Below are positions 53,950 to 62,246 of a stretch of DNA of 64,000 nt, piece by piece. Source of the DNA: Adhaeribacter soli. GTDB taxonomy: Bacteria; Bacteroidota; Bacteroidia; Cytophagales; Hymenobacteraceae. The position numbers and the translations under genes were made by a program. The DNA is taken from contig NZ_VTWT01000006.1 in the NCBI RefSeq assembly GCF_008727925.1, forward strand, positions 1 to 64,000, given 5' to 3'. How positions within the stretch are numbered: the first letter of the stretch is position 1; every line of letters begins with the position of its first letter. The notes under the pieces are model-generated. The model searched no databases. It was not told where the DNA came from and saw nothing but the letters and a program-made list of their open reading frames with translations.

Positions 53950-55176
53950 TTATGGAGTAGTAGGTTCGTGGTAGAATTTCTGGCTGAAGTTATATTTAAA
54001 GGAAACCTGGATGCGGTAATCATTGGTTTTCCAGCCATCCTTGAAATTTTTGCGGTCGCCCCATTGGAATTCCAGCGCCATAAGGGCGTTAGCAGTTGGA
54101 TAGTATATGATATTGCCTATGGCATAAGATCCTTTATTGAAGGCACTGGGATCCTGGGCATCGGAATTATCGATATCAACCATGGAATAGCCAAGGCTGC
54201 TGCTGAACTTATCGGACCAGTAACGATCGTAGAATGCTACAAGGCCCAGAACCGGTAAAGCTACACCTTTAACAGGTGTTCTCGTATTGTTGAATTGGTT
54301 CTGAACCCCTACGTCTACCGGGGCATCGTTCATGTAGTTCTCGATTCCTTCGCCGTAAACCGCCTGTAAATGGAGAATGTCTTTCTTGAAGAATTTAATG
54401 CCCGAGCTCAGGTTTAAGCCCCAGCCGGTGGCATGACCGCTCAGGTCGAAGGCATCGTTGTTAAGGTCTTTCCAGGCCATGCGCCGGACAATACCAGCCA
54501 GTTCTACATAGCCCCATTTCTTCCCAAACCGGTATTCCGCTGAAAAATCCGGCAACTGGAATTGAGGAAATACGCCTTCCAGCTCGATACGGTTTGCATA
54601 AAGACCCTGATCGGCACTGGCTCCCGGTCTTTCCAGGGCAAAAGTAAGGCGGGTATCACCCTGTATCGGCATGTAGCGGATCTGCACGTTGCGGAAGAAA
54701 ACCATCCCGTTCGGCCCCCAGTATTCCACTGTATTGGGAAAAACGTCGATGTCCATGAAAGGACTCCAGTATTGGCCCGCGCCCCACTTGCCGAGTTCAC
54801 CGTAAGCGTGCCGCAAACGGAGGGTAGTCTGGCCGGCATCTACCCCGGTGCCGAATAATTCCCATTCGAAAATGGTTTTAAGTTCGCCGAATCTGGTAGG
54901 AAGATAGCCTTTTACGCCCATACGGGTTTGCCTCACGCTGAAATAAGTTTCGCCATTGGCGCCGAACTCGTTTTTAAAGGCAGGCAGTTTGGTGGGCCGA
55001 AGCACATCGAACCAGGCAGGGTCTACTTGTTTGAAATCGTGACCGGCATCCGTCATTGTAAAGCCGTAGATCTCCATACTTACCTGCTTTTCCGGCTGCG
55101 GTTCTACTTCCTGGGCGGAAGCCTGCAGCGCGAAAAGGCACGTTATGACGACAAATAAAAGTATCGGGTTCCTCAT
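53950..55176 (-). CDS. DcaP-like outer-membrane porin
   Basis: This 408-aa protein has a signal peptide (LLFVVITCLFALQASAQ). The mature part matches DcaP-type trimeric porins: VSMEIYGFTMTDAGHDF at the start, FSVRQTRMGVKGYLPTRFGE, FEWELFGTG and DVFPNTVEYWGPNGMVFFRN. DcaP of Acinetobacter was first linked to dicarboxylate use and later to uptake of dicarboxylates and negatively charged molecules. It heads the leftward set porin-aspartase-asparaginase, so a role in moving aspartate, asparagine or fumarate is plausible (inference). Confidence 0.82.
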   Translation of the reverse strand: MRNPILLFVVITCLFALQASAQEVEPQPEKQVSMEIYGFTMTDAGHDFKQVDPAWFDVLRPTKLPAFKNEFGANGETYFSVRQTRMGVKGYLPTRFGELKTIFEWELFGTGVDAGQTTLRLRHAYGELGKWGAGQYWSPFMDIDVFPNTVEYWGPNGMVFFRNVQIRYMPIQGDTRLTFALERPGASADQGLYANRIELEGVFPQFQLPDFSAEYRFGKKWGYVELAGIVRRMAWKDLNNDAFDLSGHATGWGLNLSSGIKFFKKDILHLQAVYGEGIENYMNDAPVDVGVQNQFNNTRTPVKGVALPVLGLVAFYDRYWSDKFSSSLGYSMVDIDNSDAQDPSAFNKGSYAIGNIIYYPTANALMALEFQWGDRKNFKDGWKTNDYRIQVSFKYNFSQKFYHEPTTP

Positions 55177-55671
55177 AGTTTATGATATTATTGGTTAAAT
55201 TTTGAGAAAGAGTGTTACCTGGATCGGTCTTCTCAATTTAAAGACTCTGTTATTAGCTGATTATGCAACCAGACAGGTGGAGCGTTTTGAATAAAGAACA
55301 AATTTCAAAACCTTATGGGCTGATGTTTTACTAAGTTAAAGGTGTATTTCACACCTGTAAGCCCCGTTTATTTATCTGATATTTTGTAAAGCTGGTTACT
55401 ACTGAAAATGGATGCGGATCGATATTAAGTTAAATCAAAAATGAACCGGAAAGCTGCTTCAGGAGCAGGTTGAAATGAATATGCTACCGGAAAGGAAACA
55501 AGCGTAAACGACAAAAGTTTGTGGGTTAAATTCAAATTCCGGTCGAAAATTTAGCTATTCGATTACCAGATTCCTGCTTTTTCCTGTTTAATCGGATGTA
55601 TTTTAAACATTTTGGGCTTCCGCGGATTTATTTGTGAACAATTGTTTATCATTATAAAGCGCTGCCCCGAA
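55177..55671. other. Divergent promoter region DcaP-like / YqhA-like
   Basis: About 495 bp. No full consensus promoter found. AGGTGT-ATTT-CACACCT near 55340-55356 is a short perfect dyad that could be an operator for either gene. No reading frame of note. Confidence 0.4.
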
Positions 55672-56154
55672 ATGAAAAACCTCCTGCGCCTTCGCTACAT
55701 TTATATAATAGCGGTGATTTTTGCTTTCCTGGATTCTATTTTTTTTCTGATCTCCGGCGTAATTGAATCTATTCACGGGTTCATGGTCTTTTTCAGGAAA
55801 TTAATGACGGGGGAAAAGATTTTGATCGGGGTTTATTTCATGGAAGCGCTGGACAGGTTCCTGATCGCTTTTGTGTTTATGATCTTTAGCTTAGGAATTT
55901 ATAAGCTATTCTTCGTAAAAGAACATAGCTCCGTAGATCTGCCTGGGTGGCTTCAGATCGAAAACTTAAAGGAACTGAAGGTGCTGCTCTGGGAAACCAT
56001 TATGGTAACGTTAGTAGTGTACACTATTTCCCTGGTGGTTAATACTACCGCCGACAAAGGAGCGGTTATGGAAAGTTTAAGCTGGAATGCCCTGATTTTG
56101 CCTGTTATTATCCTGATCTTATCCGTAAGCCTGTATTTTATGCGGAAAGAATAG
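55672..56154 (+). CDS. YqhA family (UPF0114) membrane protein
   Basis: This 160-aa protein has four hydrophobic spans (about 8-30, 50-72, 95-115 and 133-155). LRYIYIIAVIFAFLDSIFFL, DRFLIAFVFMIFSLGIYKLF and the soluble PGWLQIENLKELKVLLWETI segment fit UPF0114/YqhA. The start at 55672 is chosen over the frame's first ATG (55612) because it gives the family N-terminus. Function unknown; the family has been suggested to include small channels. The stop codon lies inside an AATAGCGTTTA motif. Confidence 0.82.
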   Translation: MKNLLRLRYIYIIAVIFAFLDSIFFLISGVIESIHGFMVFFRKLMTGEKILIGVYFMEALDRFLIAFVFMIFSLGIYKLFFVKEHSSVDLPGWLQIENLKELKVLLWETIMVTLVVYTISLVVNTTADKGAVMESLSWNALILPVIILILSVSLYFMRKE

Positions 56155-56199
56155 CGTTTACGGGTGCAGGAAATAGGCTGATTAGGTGTTTTGCAGGGA

Positions 56200-56335
56200 A
56201 TACTTTTCTGCATCATTTCCTGTACTTTTTTAAAAGGGGCCGGCTTATTTCAAAACGCTTCAGATTTATCGCATCCAAATCGTAAAAAGGCACTTTTACC
56301 AAGGCAAAGCGGCGGAAAAAATGGGAAGTCCGGTT
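56200..56335 (-). pseudogene. Remnant of a fourth bestrophin-like gene (C-terminus)
   Basis: The minus strand reads RRFALVKVPFYDLDAINLKR then FEISRPLLKK, which aligns with FALVIAMIADMDSTGPNRFEISQQPL of the intact copies. A frameshift follows, after which the other frame gives QEMMQKSIP, matching the VQQMMKKDSP terminus. DNA similarity to 41795-41910 is direct. The rest of the gene is gone. The fragment sits 13 kb from the intact triplet, on the other side of the amino-acid locus. Confidence 0.7.
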
Positions 56336-56436
56336 ATTTGGCGGTTGCCTTTACTTTTGACGAATTGAAGACGTAAATAATGATGAATTTGAAATTGTTT
56401 AGCGATAATGCTTTGCGGATGATGCCCATTTAAATT

Positions 56437-56487
56437 ACGGAAGCGGGAAACTTGGTACGCTCATACTACCAGGTTGCCCGCTTCCGT
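56437..56487. repeat. Long hairpin downstream of the YqhA-like gene
   Basis: ACGGAAGCGGG and CCCGCTTCCGT close a stem that continues imperfectly through AAACTTGGTA and TACCAGGTTG. A second stem (AGCCGGGCCGG / CCGGACCGGGCT, about 56491-56535) follows with a T-rich tail and could be a rightward terminator. The rest of 56336-56604 shows nothing else. Confidence 0.55.
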
Positions 56488-56604
56488 GAAAGCCGGGCCG
56501 GAACTTATTGCAGCGCCGGACCGGGCTTGTTTTATTGAATATTTCCGTATCTTTTTTTTTATGGACTACCCTTTTTCCGGCAGGTTGCATACCGTTGTGA
56601 AGCA

Positions 56605-56979
56605 TTATTGTACTTGGACGTAGACTACCGTAGTACCTTGCATTTGTGGCTGGTAACGAACACCGTTGCAGTCAAATATCCCCGATTGATCGATGCAGCC
56701 GGCTGGTAGCGAATAGAGCACTGCCGCCGCTGCGGCTCCTGCTGCGGCGGCGGCTGGTGCAGGCGCAACATATACTTCATCTGGTCCTTCCCAACGGTCA
56801 TGCCTTCTGTCTACCCGCCTGGCTGTACGGCGGGAAGTTCCGCGCACATCCATGCGGGCGTTCTGGTTGTTGACGAACTGGGCAAGGAGCTCTTCCGAGG
56901 CCAGCATCATCAGAAAGAAAGCAGCCAGTAAGGTGCGGTATTTTTTGAGCTGTATTTTCGATATTTTTTTCATTTTCAA
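56605..56979 (-). CDS. Small secreted Arg-rich protein (copy 1)
   Basis: This 124-aa protein has a signal peptide (residues 1-34, LLAAFFLMMLASEELLAQ). The mature part has VRGTSRRTARRVDRRHDRW (about 45-63), an Ala-rich stretch (about 72-88) and a C-terminal block SLPAGC, FDCNGVRYQPQMQGTTVVYV with two cysteines. It is a tandem paralog of the next gene. The ending resembles small secreted proteins of other bacteria with a CxG.xYxPxxxGxxVxYVxV tail. Function unknown. It is the last gene of an operon led by a DUF2092 protein. Confidence 0.8.
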   Translation of the reverse strand: MKMKKISKIQLKKYRTLLAAFFLMMLASEELLAQFVNNQNARMDVRGTSRRTARRVDRRHDRWEGPDEVYVAPAPAAAAAGAAAAAVLYSLPAGCIDQSGIFDCNGVRYQPQMQGTTVVYVQVQ

Positions 56980-57037
56980 TTAAGTTTTCAGTTTTCAACT
57001 ACTATGCTGTAGGCAGCATTTTTTTTATTGTGCTGGA

Positions 57038-57421
57038 TCAATCGTCTGCATCTACCAGGATGTAGACCACTTCGGTGCCCTGCATTTGCGGGGCGTAATA
57101 GGTGCCGTTGCAGTTGTAGTAATTGTGGTAAGGGGAACAGCCACCGGGCAGGGAAGTGAGTACAGCCGCGGTAGCCACCCCGGCTGCTGCGGCGCCGACC
57201 GGTGCAGCATAATATCCGCCACCGTACCGGCCGCCATAAAAATAGTCGTGCCGGCGGTTCACCCGCCGGGCGGTGCGGCGGGAAGTGCCCCGTACATTCG
57301 CGCGGGCGGCCCCGTTGCTTATAAACTGGGCCAGTATTTCTTCCGTTGCCAGCAGCGAGAGGAAGAATGCGGCAACTAAACCCGCATATTTTTTTACCTG
57401 CTTAATTGTTAACTTTTTCAT
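57038..57421 (-). CDS. Small secreted Arg-rich protein (copy 2)
   Basis: This 127-aa protein has a signal peptide (LVAAFFLSLLATEEILAQ), then VRGTSRRTARRVNRRHDYF, a Gly/Tyr-rich loop, an Ala-rich helix and SLPGGC ... YNCNGTYYAPQMQGTEVVYI. Most differences from copy 1 are in the loop. Its ATG overlaps the stop of the DUF2092 gene (ATGA, 57418-57421), so the two are translationally coupled. Copy 1 follows after 58 bp. Confidence 0.82.
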   Translation of the reverse strand: MKKLTIKQVKKYAGLVAAFFLSLLATEEILAQFISNGAARANVRGTSRRTARRVNRRHDYFYGGRYGGGYYAAPVGAAAAGVATAAVLTSLPGGCSPYHNYYNCNGTYYAPQMQGTEVVYILVDADD

Positions 57422-58263
57422 CTTTGTGAAACTTTAGGGGCATCTCCGAGGCGCATGAACGGTATTTTCCTGGCATTTGCCGGCGGCACAAACGTAAATT
57501 GCTGATCGGCGAATTCAGGCCCGCTTCCTTGTTTCCAGTCGGAAAAATCCACGGTGAATTCGGGTTTTCCGGGTTCGTTTTTGGAGATGATCTTGTAGCG
57601 GAGCGGCAACGCTGTATTTCCCTTCTGGACCCACATTTCCCAGTCTACATCCTGGCTTTTAAAAGCTAAATGGTGGCAGGCTTTGCCGTTTATATTTTCG
57701 TCTTTTAAAAGCTGGCCCTGGGTTACCAGTTCCATTAAACCGGTGTAGGGATCGGAGTAGAGAATATCGGAACCGGGAGGGTCCATCAGGAATTTCTCGC
57801 GGGCGGAATCCAAAGCGGCATCCAGAGTTGGAGGGGCATCGGCTTGGGCATACATGTTCGCATTTCTGCCCAGTACGGTAAACTTGCTGCCATCATAAAA
57901 TACCGAGGCATCGCGGTTTTCATTTTTTACATTCACCCGCATTTTATTGGGGCGTTTAACAAACACCTGTGCGCGGTAGTTTTGCTTTTGCTTTTTGTTG
58001 TTTTTATCCAACACCTCAAAGTTGCCGGTAGAGGTATAGGAAAACTGCTGCATGGCGGTGAGGTTATCGCTCATTTGCTTCAAGATTCTATCTGCTTGTT
58101 TGTCGACCTTTGGGTTTTGTTGCTGAACCTTGTTTAATCCAGCTTCTTTTTTTGCAGGCCTGCCCGCTAGCATGGCCCTGCTCATGCTTCCTAAGCCGAA
58201 AAGCACCAGTGAGAAAATAAGCCATCGGAGGGCAACAACCTGTTTGGGATTAGCCTGTTTCAT
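57418..58263 (-). CDS. DUF2092 domain periplasmic protein
   Basis: This 281-aa protein has an N-terminal hydrophobic export signal (LRWLIFSLVLFGLGSMSRAM). The mature part (KQADRILKQMSDNLTAMQQF ... ASVFYDGSKFTVLGRNANMYAQ ... GKACHHLAFKSQDVDWEMWV) follows the DUF2092 pattern, a LolA/LolB-like concave beta-sheet fold. It may bind a hydrophobic or peptide ligand in the periplasm. It heads the operon with the two small Arg-rich proteins, with which it is coupled by overlap. The 370 bp upstream (58264-58633) hold no other gene. Confidence 0.83.
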   Translation of the reverse strand: MKQANPKQVVALRWLIFSLVLFGLGSMSRAMLAGRPAKKEAGLNKVQQQNPKVDKQADRILKQMSDNLTAMQQFSYTSTGNFEVLDKNNKKQKQNYRAQVFVKRPNKMRVNVKNENRDASVFYDGSKFTVLGRNANMYAQADAPPTLDAALDSAREKFLMDPPGSDILYSDPYTGLMELVTQGQLLKDENINGKACHHLAFKSQDVDWEMWVQKGNTALPLRYKIISKNEPGKPEFTVDFSDWKQGSGPEFADQQFTFVPPANARKIPFMRLGDAPKVSQR

Positions 58264-58633
58264 AGTTATAAAGTAAGAAGTGAAAAACCGACAATGGGAT
58301 AGCCTTGCCCTAAAGAGCGGTAGCTTGTATTTTTAACAGGTTATTCGGTTAAATGGCTGAACCTTTACTTGGTGAATTTTGCTATTGACCAAATAATATA
58401 ATTGTTAGTTTATTTTGCATTTATTAAATAAGGAGTGATGACGATCCTATTGGTTTTTGAAACTGTTTAGGAGATGAGGATAAAGGAGGTGTCGTAATTT
58501 AATATTTGATTACGCGAATGGTTTTAAGCAAATGCCTAAACAAGAAACGATATCACCTGAAATTAAGGTAAGTACAATATATGTAAGAGGTAGAGGCGAA
58601 TTTTGGGTAAAATGCTACCTATTAAGAAGGGTA

Positions 58634-58674
58634 TAAAAAAATCAGCGCCGTCTCAGGGAGGCGGCGCTGATTGG
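58634..58674 (-). terminator. Terminator of the small lipoprotein transcript
   Basis: On the minus strand ATCAGCGCCGCC-TCCC-TGAGACGGCGCTGAT is followed by a T-run. It lies about 170 bp after the lipoprotein stop. The space between (58675-58845) has no start codon on the minus strand but contains a 32-codon open stretch directly after the stop in a shifted frame. Confidence 0.7.
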
Positions 58675-58845
58675 TAGTAAACTGTACAACCACCTAAAAC
58701 AAACAATATATTTTTGTTCAAGGGGTTTCCGGTAAAAGGCGCCGCGGCTACCACCGCTTTGTTTGCACCTTTTTATGTTGTATAAATGTAGTATTCAGGC
58801 TTTTACGGCGTAAATGATTTTTAAGCTGCCTTTTCAGAGCTTCTT

Positions 58846-59148
58846 CTACAAAGCAACCCGGTTAAGGCCGGTTACTCCCATTACAATTTCGCCCCGGAGC
58901 ACGGCTTCCCGGTAAAGGTTCAGCTTCTGGAATTCGGTATTCAAGGGATTTATTTCAGAGGTAATTTTGCCGCGTTCGGTTTGCGGGTTTAGGTTCCATT
59001 CTATTTTGGGTTTTTCCTGCCAGGTGGCAAAAGAAATCAGTTTGTTTGGGTAGATAGGGGCAGTTTTACCGGTTCTTTCAAAACAGGCCGAAATAGAGGC
59101 CACGGCCGGTAACAGCAGCAAAACTAGAAAGAAGGAATTATTTTTCAT
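58846..59148 (-). CDS. Small lipoprotein
   Basis: This 100-aa protein has a type II signal peptide with lipobox ISAC (Cys22). The mature part is hydrophilic (YPNKLISFATWQEKPKIEWN, then EINPLNTEFQKLNLYREAV) and I recognise no family. It lies between the PspC gene and the DUF2092 operon with its own downstream terminator. A hairpin (GTGCGGCTG / CAGCCGCAC, 59214-59244) lies between it and the PspC gene upstream. Confidence 0.6.
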   Translation of the reverse strand: MKNNSFFLVLLLLPAVASISACFERTGKTAPIYPNKLISFATWQEKPKIEWNLNPQTERGKITSEINPLNTEFQKLNLYREAVLRGEIVMGVTGLNRVAL

Positions 59149-59268
59149 AGTTTTATTTGTGAATTTTAAAGATTAGGAAGTTAAGCGCTGATTTTCATTG
59201 GCAAAGGCCTTTGAGGTGCGGCTGCCGAAAAATTGACAGCCGCACTTTTTAGGGCAAAAAGGTAGCGT

Positions 59269-61830
59269 TTAGATTTCCCGGCGGTTTACACTGGCGCCGC
59301 CGGCCTCATCCACATTTATGGTTTCCGGGTTGCCGGTGTAGGTAAGTTCGCTGCCGCCGGTTACATCGCCCCGGAGCGTACGGGTAACGTGCACGTGCGC
59401 TTCGGAACCGCCGGTTACATCCAGGTTGGCGTTGTCGGCCTGCATTTTCAGGCTGTTCAGTTCACAACCGCCAATAATGTCGGCTTCCAGGTTGCGGGTA
59501 GTACCTTCCAGAATAGCTTTAGAGGCGCCGGTCAGGTTTACTTCCAAGGTCTGGGTTTCGGCGCGGACAAAGGCTTTGGTAGCGCCGGTCTGGTTTACCA
59601 CTAATTTGTTTTGCTTGAAACCAACGATCTCGGCAGTGGAAGCGCCCACCAGGGAAACTTCCGAAAGGTCGGGCATCTGAATGCTGATGTAGATCGGGTC
59701 CATGTGGTTGCCGCCCAGGCTGAAACCGGATTTTTTCGGATAGATCGATAACTCCGTACCTTCCACTTCGAAGCGCATTTCTTTCAGGTCTTTGGCATCG
59801 CCGCGGGCACTTACATTAAAGGTGGCGCCGTGCGTGATCTTCACATAGAATGGGCCTACTACCGATACCTTTTTGAAACCGGCAGCTTCGAGCTTGCGGG
59901 TGGACGATCCGAATTCATCGGCCGTTTTCAAGAAGTCGTTGTCGCTGTCGCTGTCCGGGTCGTAACCGGAACTGTTGCGTTCTTTCACTTCGGCAGAATC
60001 GGCGGCGGTACAGGTTACACAGCTGAATATATTATTCTTAACTTTCCAGGTGTGTTTGGCGATCTGGTCGTTGGTGTAATTCAGGTCGAAGTTCGAAGCC
60101 GGCAGCATCCGGGCCAGGTCGTAGGAAATACGGTACGTTTTGGCTTCCGGCAGCAGCAGTTTTAAGCTCAGGTCCTGATCGCGGTAAATAGCGTTTGGTT
60201 TAAAAGTGAAACCGTTATCTAAGATCAGGGAAGAATCTTTCTGCACGGCCCGGTAATTCATCATCTGGGCATTTTTTATGGCATCTTCTTCGGTGCGGCC
60301 TTCGGCGCTGAATTGCTGCACTAACCGGATATCGCTGCCGGCGTGGCTTTCCACTTCCAGGTCGATATGATCGTTAAATACCCTTTCAATTTTATTGGCA
60401 TCCAGGGAAATGGTTTGGTAATTGGCCGCCGGGAAGGTTTTTTCGGCCGTATAAGTACCGTTTTCCTCGAAATTCTTGTGGTAACTGATAATAGTAGCCA
60501 GGAAAATGAAGCCACTGATCAGCATTACCGCAAACATAGTCCAGCCAACGGTGGCCCGCATAAAGAAGCGTTTGGTTAATAAACCCAGGCCTAAAATGAT
60601 CAGGAAAATAGCCGGAATTAAACCTGCCACGAAGCCGGCAATTTTACCAAACAATGGAAAATCGGTAAAGAAGAAATTATTCGGTACGTTGTTTATATCG
60701 ATAAAGCTGGCATCCTGAATAACCCCTGAACTTACCAGCAGCAGGGAAACTAAAGCTACAATGGCCGAAAGCGCCAGAATTATCAACATTACCCCGGCAA
60801 AAACGCGCACTACTACCAATAAGGCATTCAGCACCGGACCCAGCACCCGGGAAAGTACCACCAGAATCTGGGAAATCAGCCTTACCGGCAACAATATTAA
60901 ACGAACCAGCGGGCTTTCTTCCTGATTGGCCCCGTCCGGTTGCAGGCTGTTTTTCAGCGAGTTTTCAATACCAGACAGGGTTAAAGGCTTTCCCTGCATT
61001 TGGGCTTTTTCGGTTACGGTTTTAGCTTCCGGCAGAATGATCCAAAGCAGGATATAAAGCAATAAGCTAGCGCCGCCGGCAAAAAGACCGATAAGGAAAA
61101 TCAACCGCATCACGGCCGGATCGATGCCTAAGTAAAGCGCCAGGCCGCTGCAAACGCCGCCCAGCTTTTTATCGTCGGGGTTGCGGAAGAGCTTGCGGGA
61201 AGTGGTATTGGCGGAAGAGTAAGCGCCTTTTCCGGCTGGGGTATCGTAATTCAGGGGCAGGGAAATCCAGCAAAGAATATACATCAGGATGATGAAGCCG
61301 GCCGAGATACCAGCTGTTGCCGGCGCAATCAGCACCAGGAAAACCAATAGCAATCGGATCCAGAGGGGGTCGGTATTGAAATAAGCGGCAATTCCGGAGG
61401 CTACCCCGGCAATGGCTTTGCGGTTGCCGTCGCGGAAAAGTCTTTTCGGGCCGGTAGCGGAACCGGTAGTATCAGAGCCGGAAGCCGAGGAGTACGAACC
61501 GGACGTGGTGCTGCCGATCATTTTTGGCGCTTCCCCTCTGATCTCAGCTTCGTCTTCGTCTTTATCCTGCTGGGCAAAATCGTTTACGCTGCCCATTTTC
61601 TTAATGAGCGCCTGCACATCTTCCAGGGTAATAACCTGTTTGGAAGGGGTGAGGTTGGCGTAGAAAAGTTCGGCCATGCGCGATTCGATGTCGGCAATGA
61701 TCTCCTGGTGACCGGCGTACCCGGAAAAATATATTTTAATGCTGTTGAGGTAGTTGTTCAGTACTTCGTAGCCGTCTTCCTCGATGTGGAAGATCATGCC
61801 TTGCAGGTTTATGCTGATATTCTTTTTCAT
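59269..61830 (-). CDS. PspC-domain membrane protein with DUF2807 tail
   Basis: This 853-aa protein has, in order: an N-terminal soluble segment with INLQGMIFHIEEDGYEVLNN (1-90); two PspC domains (about 128-190, FRDGNRKAIAGVASGIAAYF; about 212-270, FRNPDDKKLGGVCSGLALYL); several transmembrane helices (about 315-455); and an exported beta region ending in a DUF2807/GIN-type repeat domain (about 640-850) with recurring VxxTGGSE, LTGASKA and VVGPFYVKIT units. PspC domains are linked to envelope stress signalling, and DUF2807 is a beta-helical head thought to stick to surfaces or sense the envelope. It follows a PadR regulator by 5 bp, so the two form an operon. Confidence 0.88.
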   Translation of the reverse strand: MKKNISINLQGMIFHIEEDGYEVLNNYLNSIKIYFSGYAGHQEIIADIESRMAELFYANLTPSKQVITLEDVQALIKKMGSVNDFAQQDKDEDEAEIRGEAPKMIGSTTSGSYSSASGSDTTGSATGPKRLFRDGNRKAIAGVASGIAAYFNTDPLWIRLLLVFLVLIAPATAGISAGFIILMYILCWISLPLNYDTPAGKGAYSSANTTSRKLFRNPDDKKLGGVCSGLALYLGIDPAVMRLIFLIGLFAGGASLLLYILLWIILPEAKTVTEKAQMQGKPLTLSGIENSLKNSLQPDGANQEESPLVRLILLPVRLISQILVVLSRVLGPVLNALLVVVRVFAGVMLIILALSAIVALVSLLLVSSGVIQDASFIDINNVPNNFFFTDFPLFGKIAGFVAGLIPAIFLIILGLGLLTKRFFMRATVGWTMFAVMLISGFIFLATIISYHKNFEENGTYTAEKTFPAANYQTISLDANKIERVFNDHIDLEVESHAGSDIRLVQQFSAEGRTEEDAIKNAQMMNYRAVQKDSSLILDNGFTFKPNAIYRDQDLSLKLLLPEAKTYRISYDLARMLPASNFDLNYTNDQIAKHTWKVKNNIFSCVTCTAADSAEVKERNSSGYDPDSDSDNDFLKTADEFGSSTRKLEAAGFKKVSVVGPFYVKITHGATFNVSARGDAKDLKEMRFEVEGTELSIYPKKSGFSLGGNHMDPIYISIQMPDLSEVSLVGASTAEIVGFKQNKLVVNQTGATKAFVRAETQTLEVNLTGASKAILEGTTRNLEADIIGGCELNSLKMQADNANLDVTGGSEAHVHVTRTLRGDVTGGSELTYTGNPETINVDEAGGASVNRREI

Positions 61831-61835
61831 GGGGA

Positions 61836-62171
61836 TTAGGCTTTTTTCTTGTTGATAATGAATTCGGTGGAATCTACCAGCTCGCGCCAGGTTAACCGGA
61901 GCAGCTCCAGAAATTCCTTGCCGCTCTCGGTGAGTTTATAGTACTTGCGGGGCGGCCCGGCCGAAGACTCGACCCAGGAGTAATCCAGGAGGCCGGCATT
62001 TTTAAGCCGCGTGAGCAGCGGGTAAAGCGTTCCTTCCACCACGATCATTTTCGCAGCGGTCAGTTCTTCGAGCATATCCGAGGCGTAGGCTTCGCCGCGG
62101 GCAATTATTTCCAGGATGCAGAATTCGAGAATTCCTTTCCGCATCTGAACCTGGGTGTTTTCTACTTTCAT
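61836..62171 (-). CDS. PadR family transcriptional regulator
   Basis: This 111-aa winged-helix regulator of the short PadR subfamily includes KGILEFCILEIIARGEAYAS, the recognition region VEGTLYPLLTRLKNAGLLDY and the wing SSAGPPRKYYKLTESGKEFL. PadR proteins often repress their own operon and respond to envelope or small-molecule stress. It starts the PadR-PspC operon, whose promoter overlaps a direct repeat that could be its own operator. Confidence 0.92.
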   Translation of the reverse strand: MKVENTQVQMRKGILEFCILEIIARGEAYASDMLEELTAAKMIVVEGTLYPLLTRLKNAGLLDYSWVESSAGPPRKYYKLTESGKEFLELLRLTWRELVDSTEFIINKKKA

Positions 62172-62209
62172 AAGCCATGTTGCTTTTAGCGGTTAATGAA
62201 TTGATGATG

Positions 62210-62246
62210 CAAATATATAAGCAGGTACTATGTAAAGCAAGGTACT
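62210..62246 (-). promoter_or_regulatory. PadR-PspC promoter with possible operator
   Basis: On the minus strand TTGC (62237-62240), 19 nt, then TATATTTG (62210-62217) is a near-consensus Bacteroidota promoter. AGGTACT occurs at 62223-62229 and 62240-62246, spaced 17 bp, covering the spacer and -33 region. Autoregulation by PadR is an inference. Confidence 0.65.

Noticed and set aside
58729-58846. Possible frameshifted extension of the small lipoprotein
   Set aside because: A 32-codon helix-like stretch follows the stop in a shifted frame, but nothing shows that the upstream protein is incomplete.
59214-59244. Hairpin GTGCGGCTG / CAGCCGCAC as terminator of the PspC gene
   Set aside because: The T-run is on the plus-strand side, the wrong direction for a leftward transcript.
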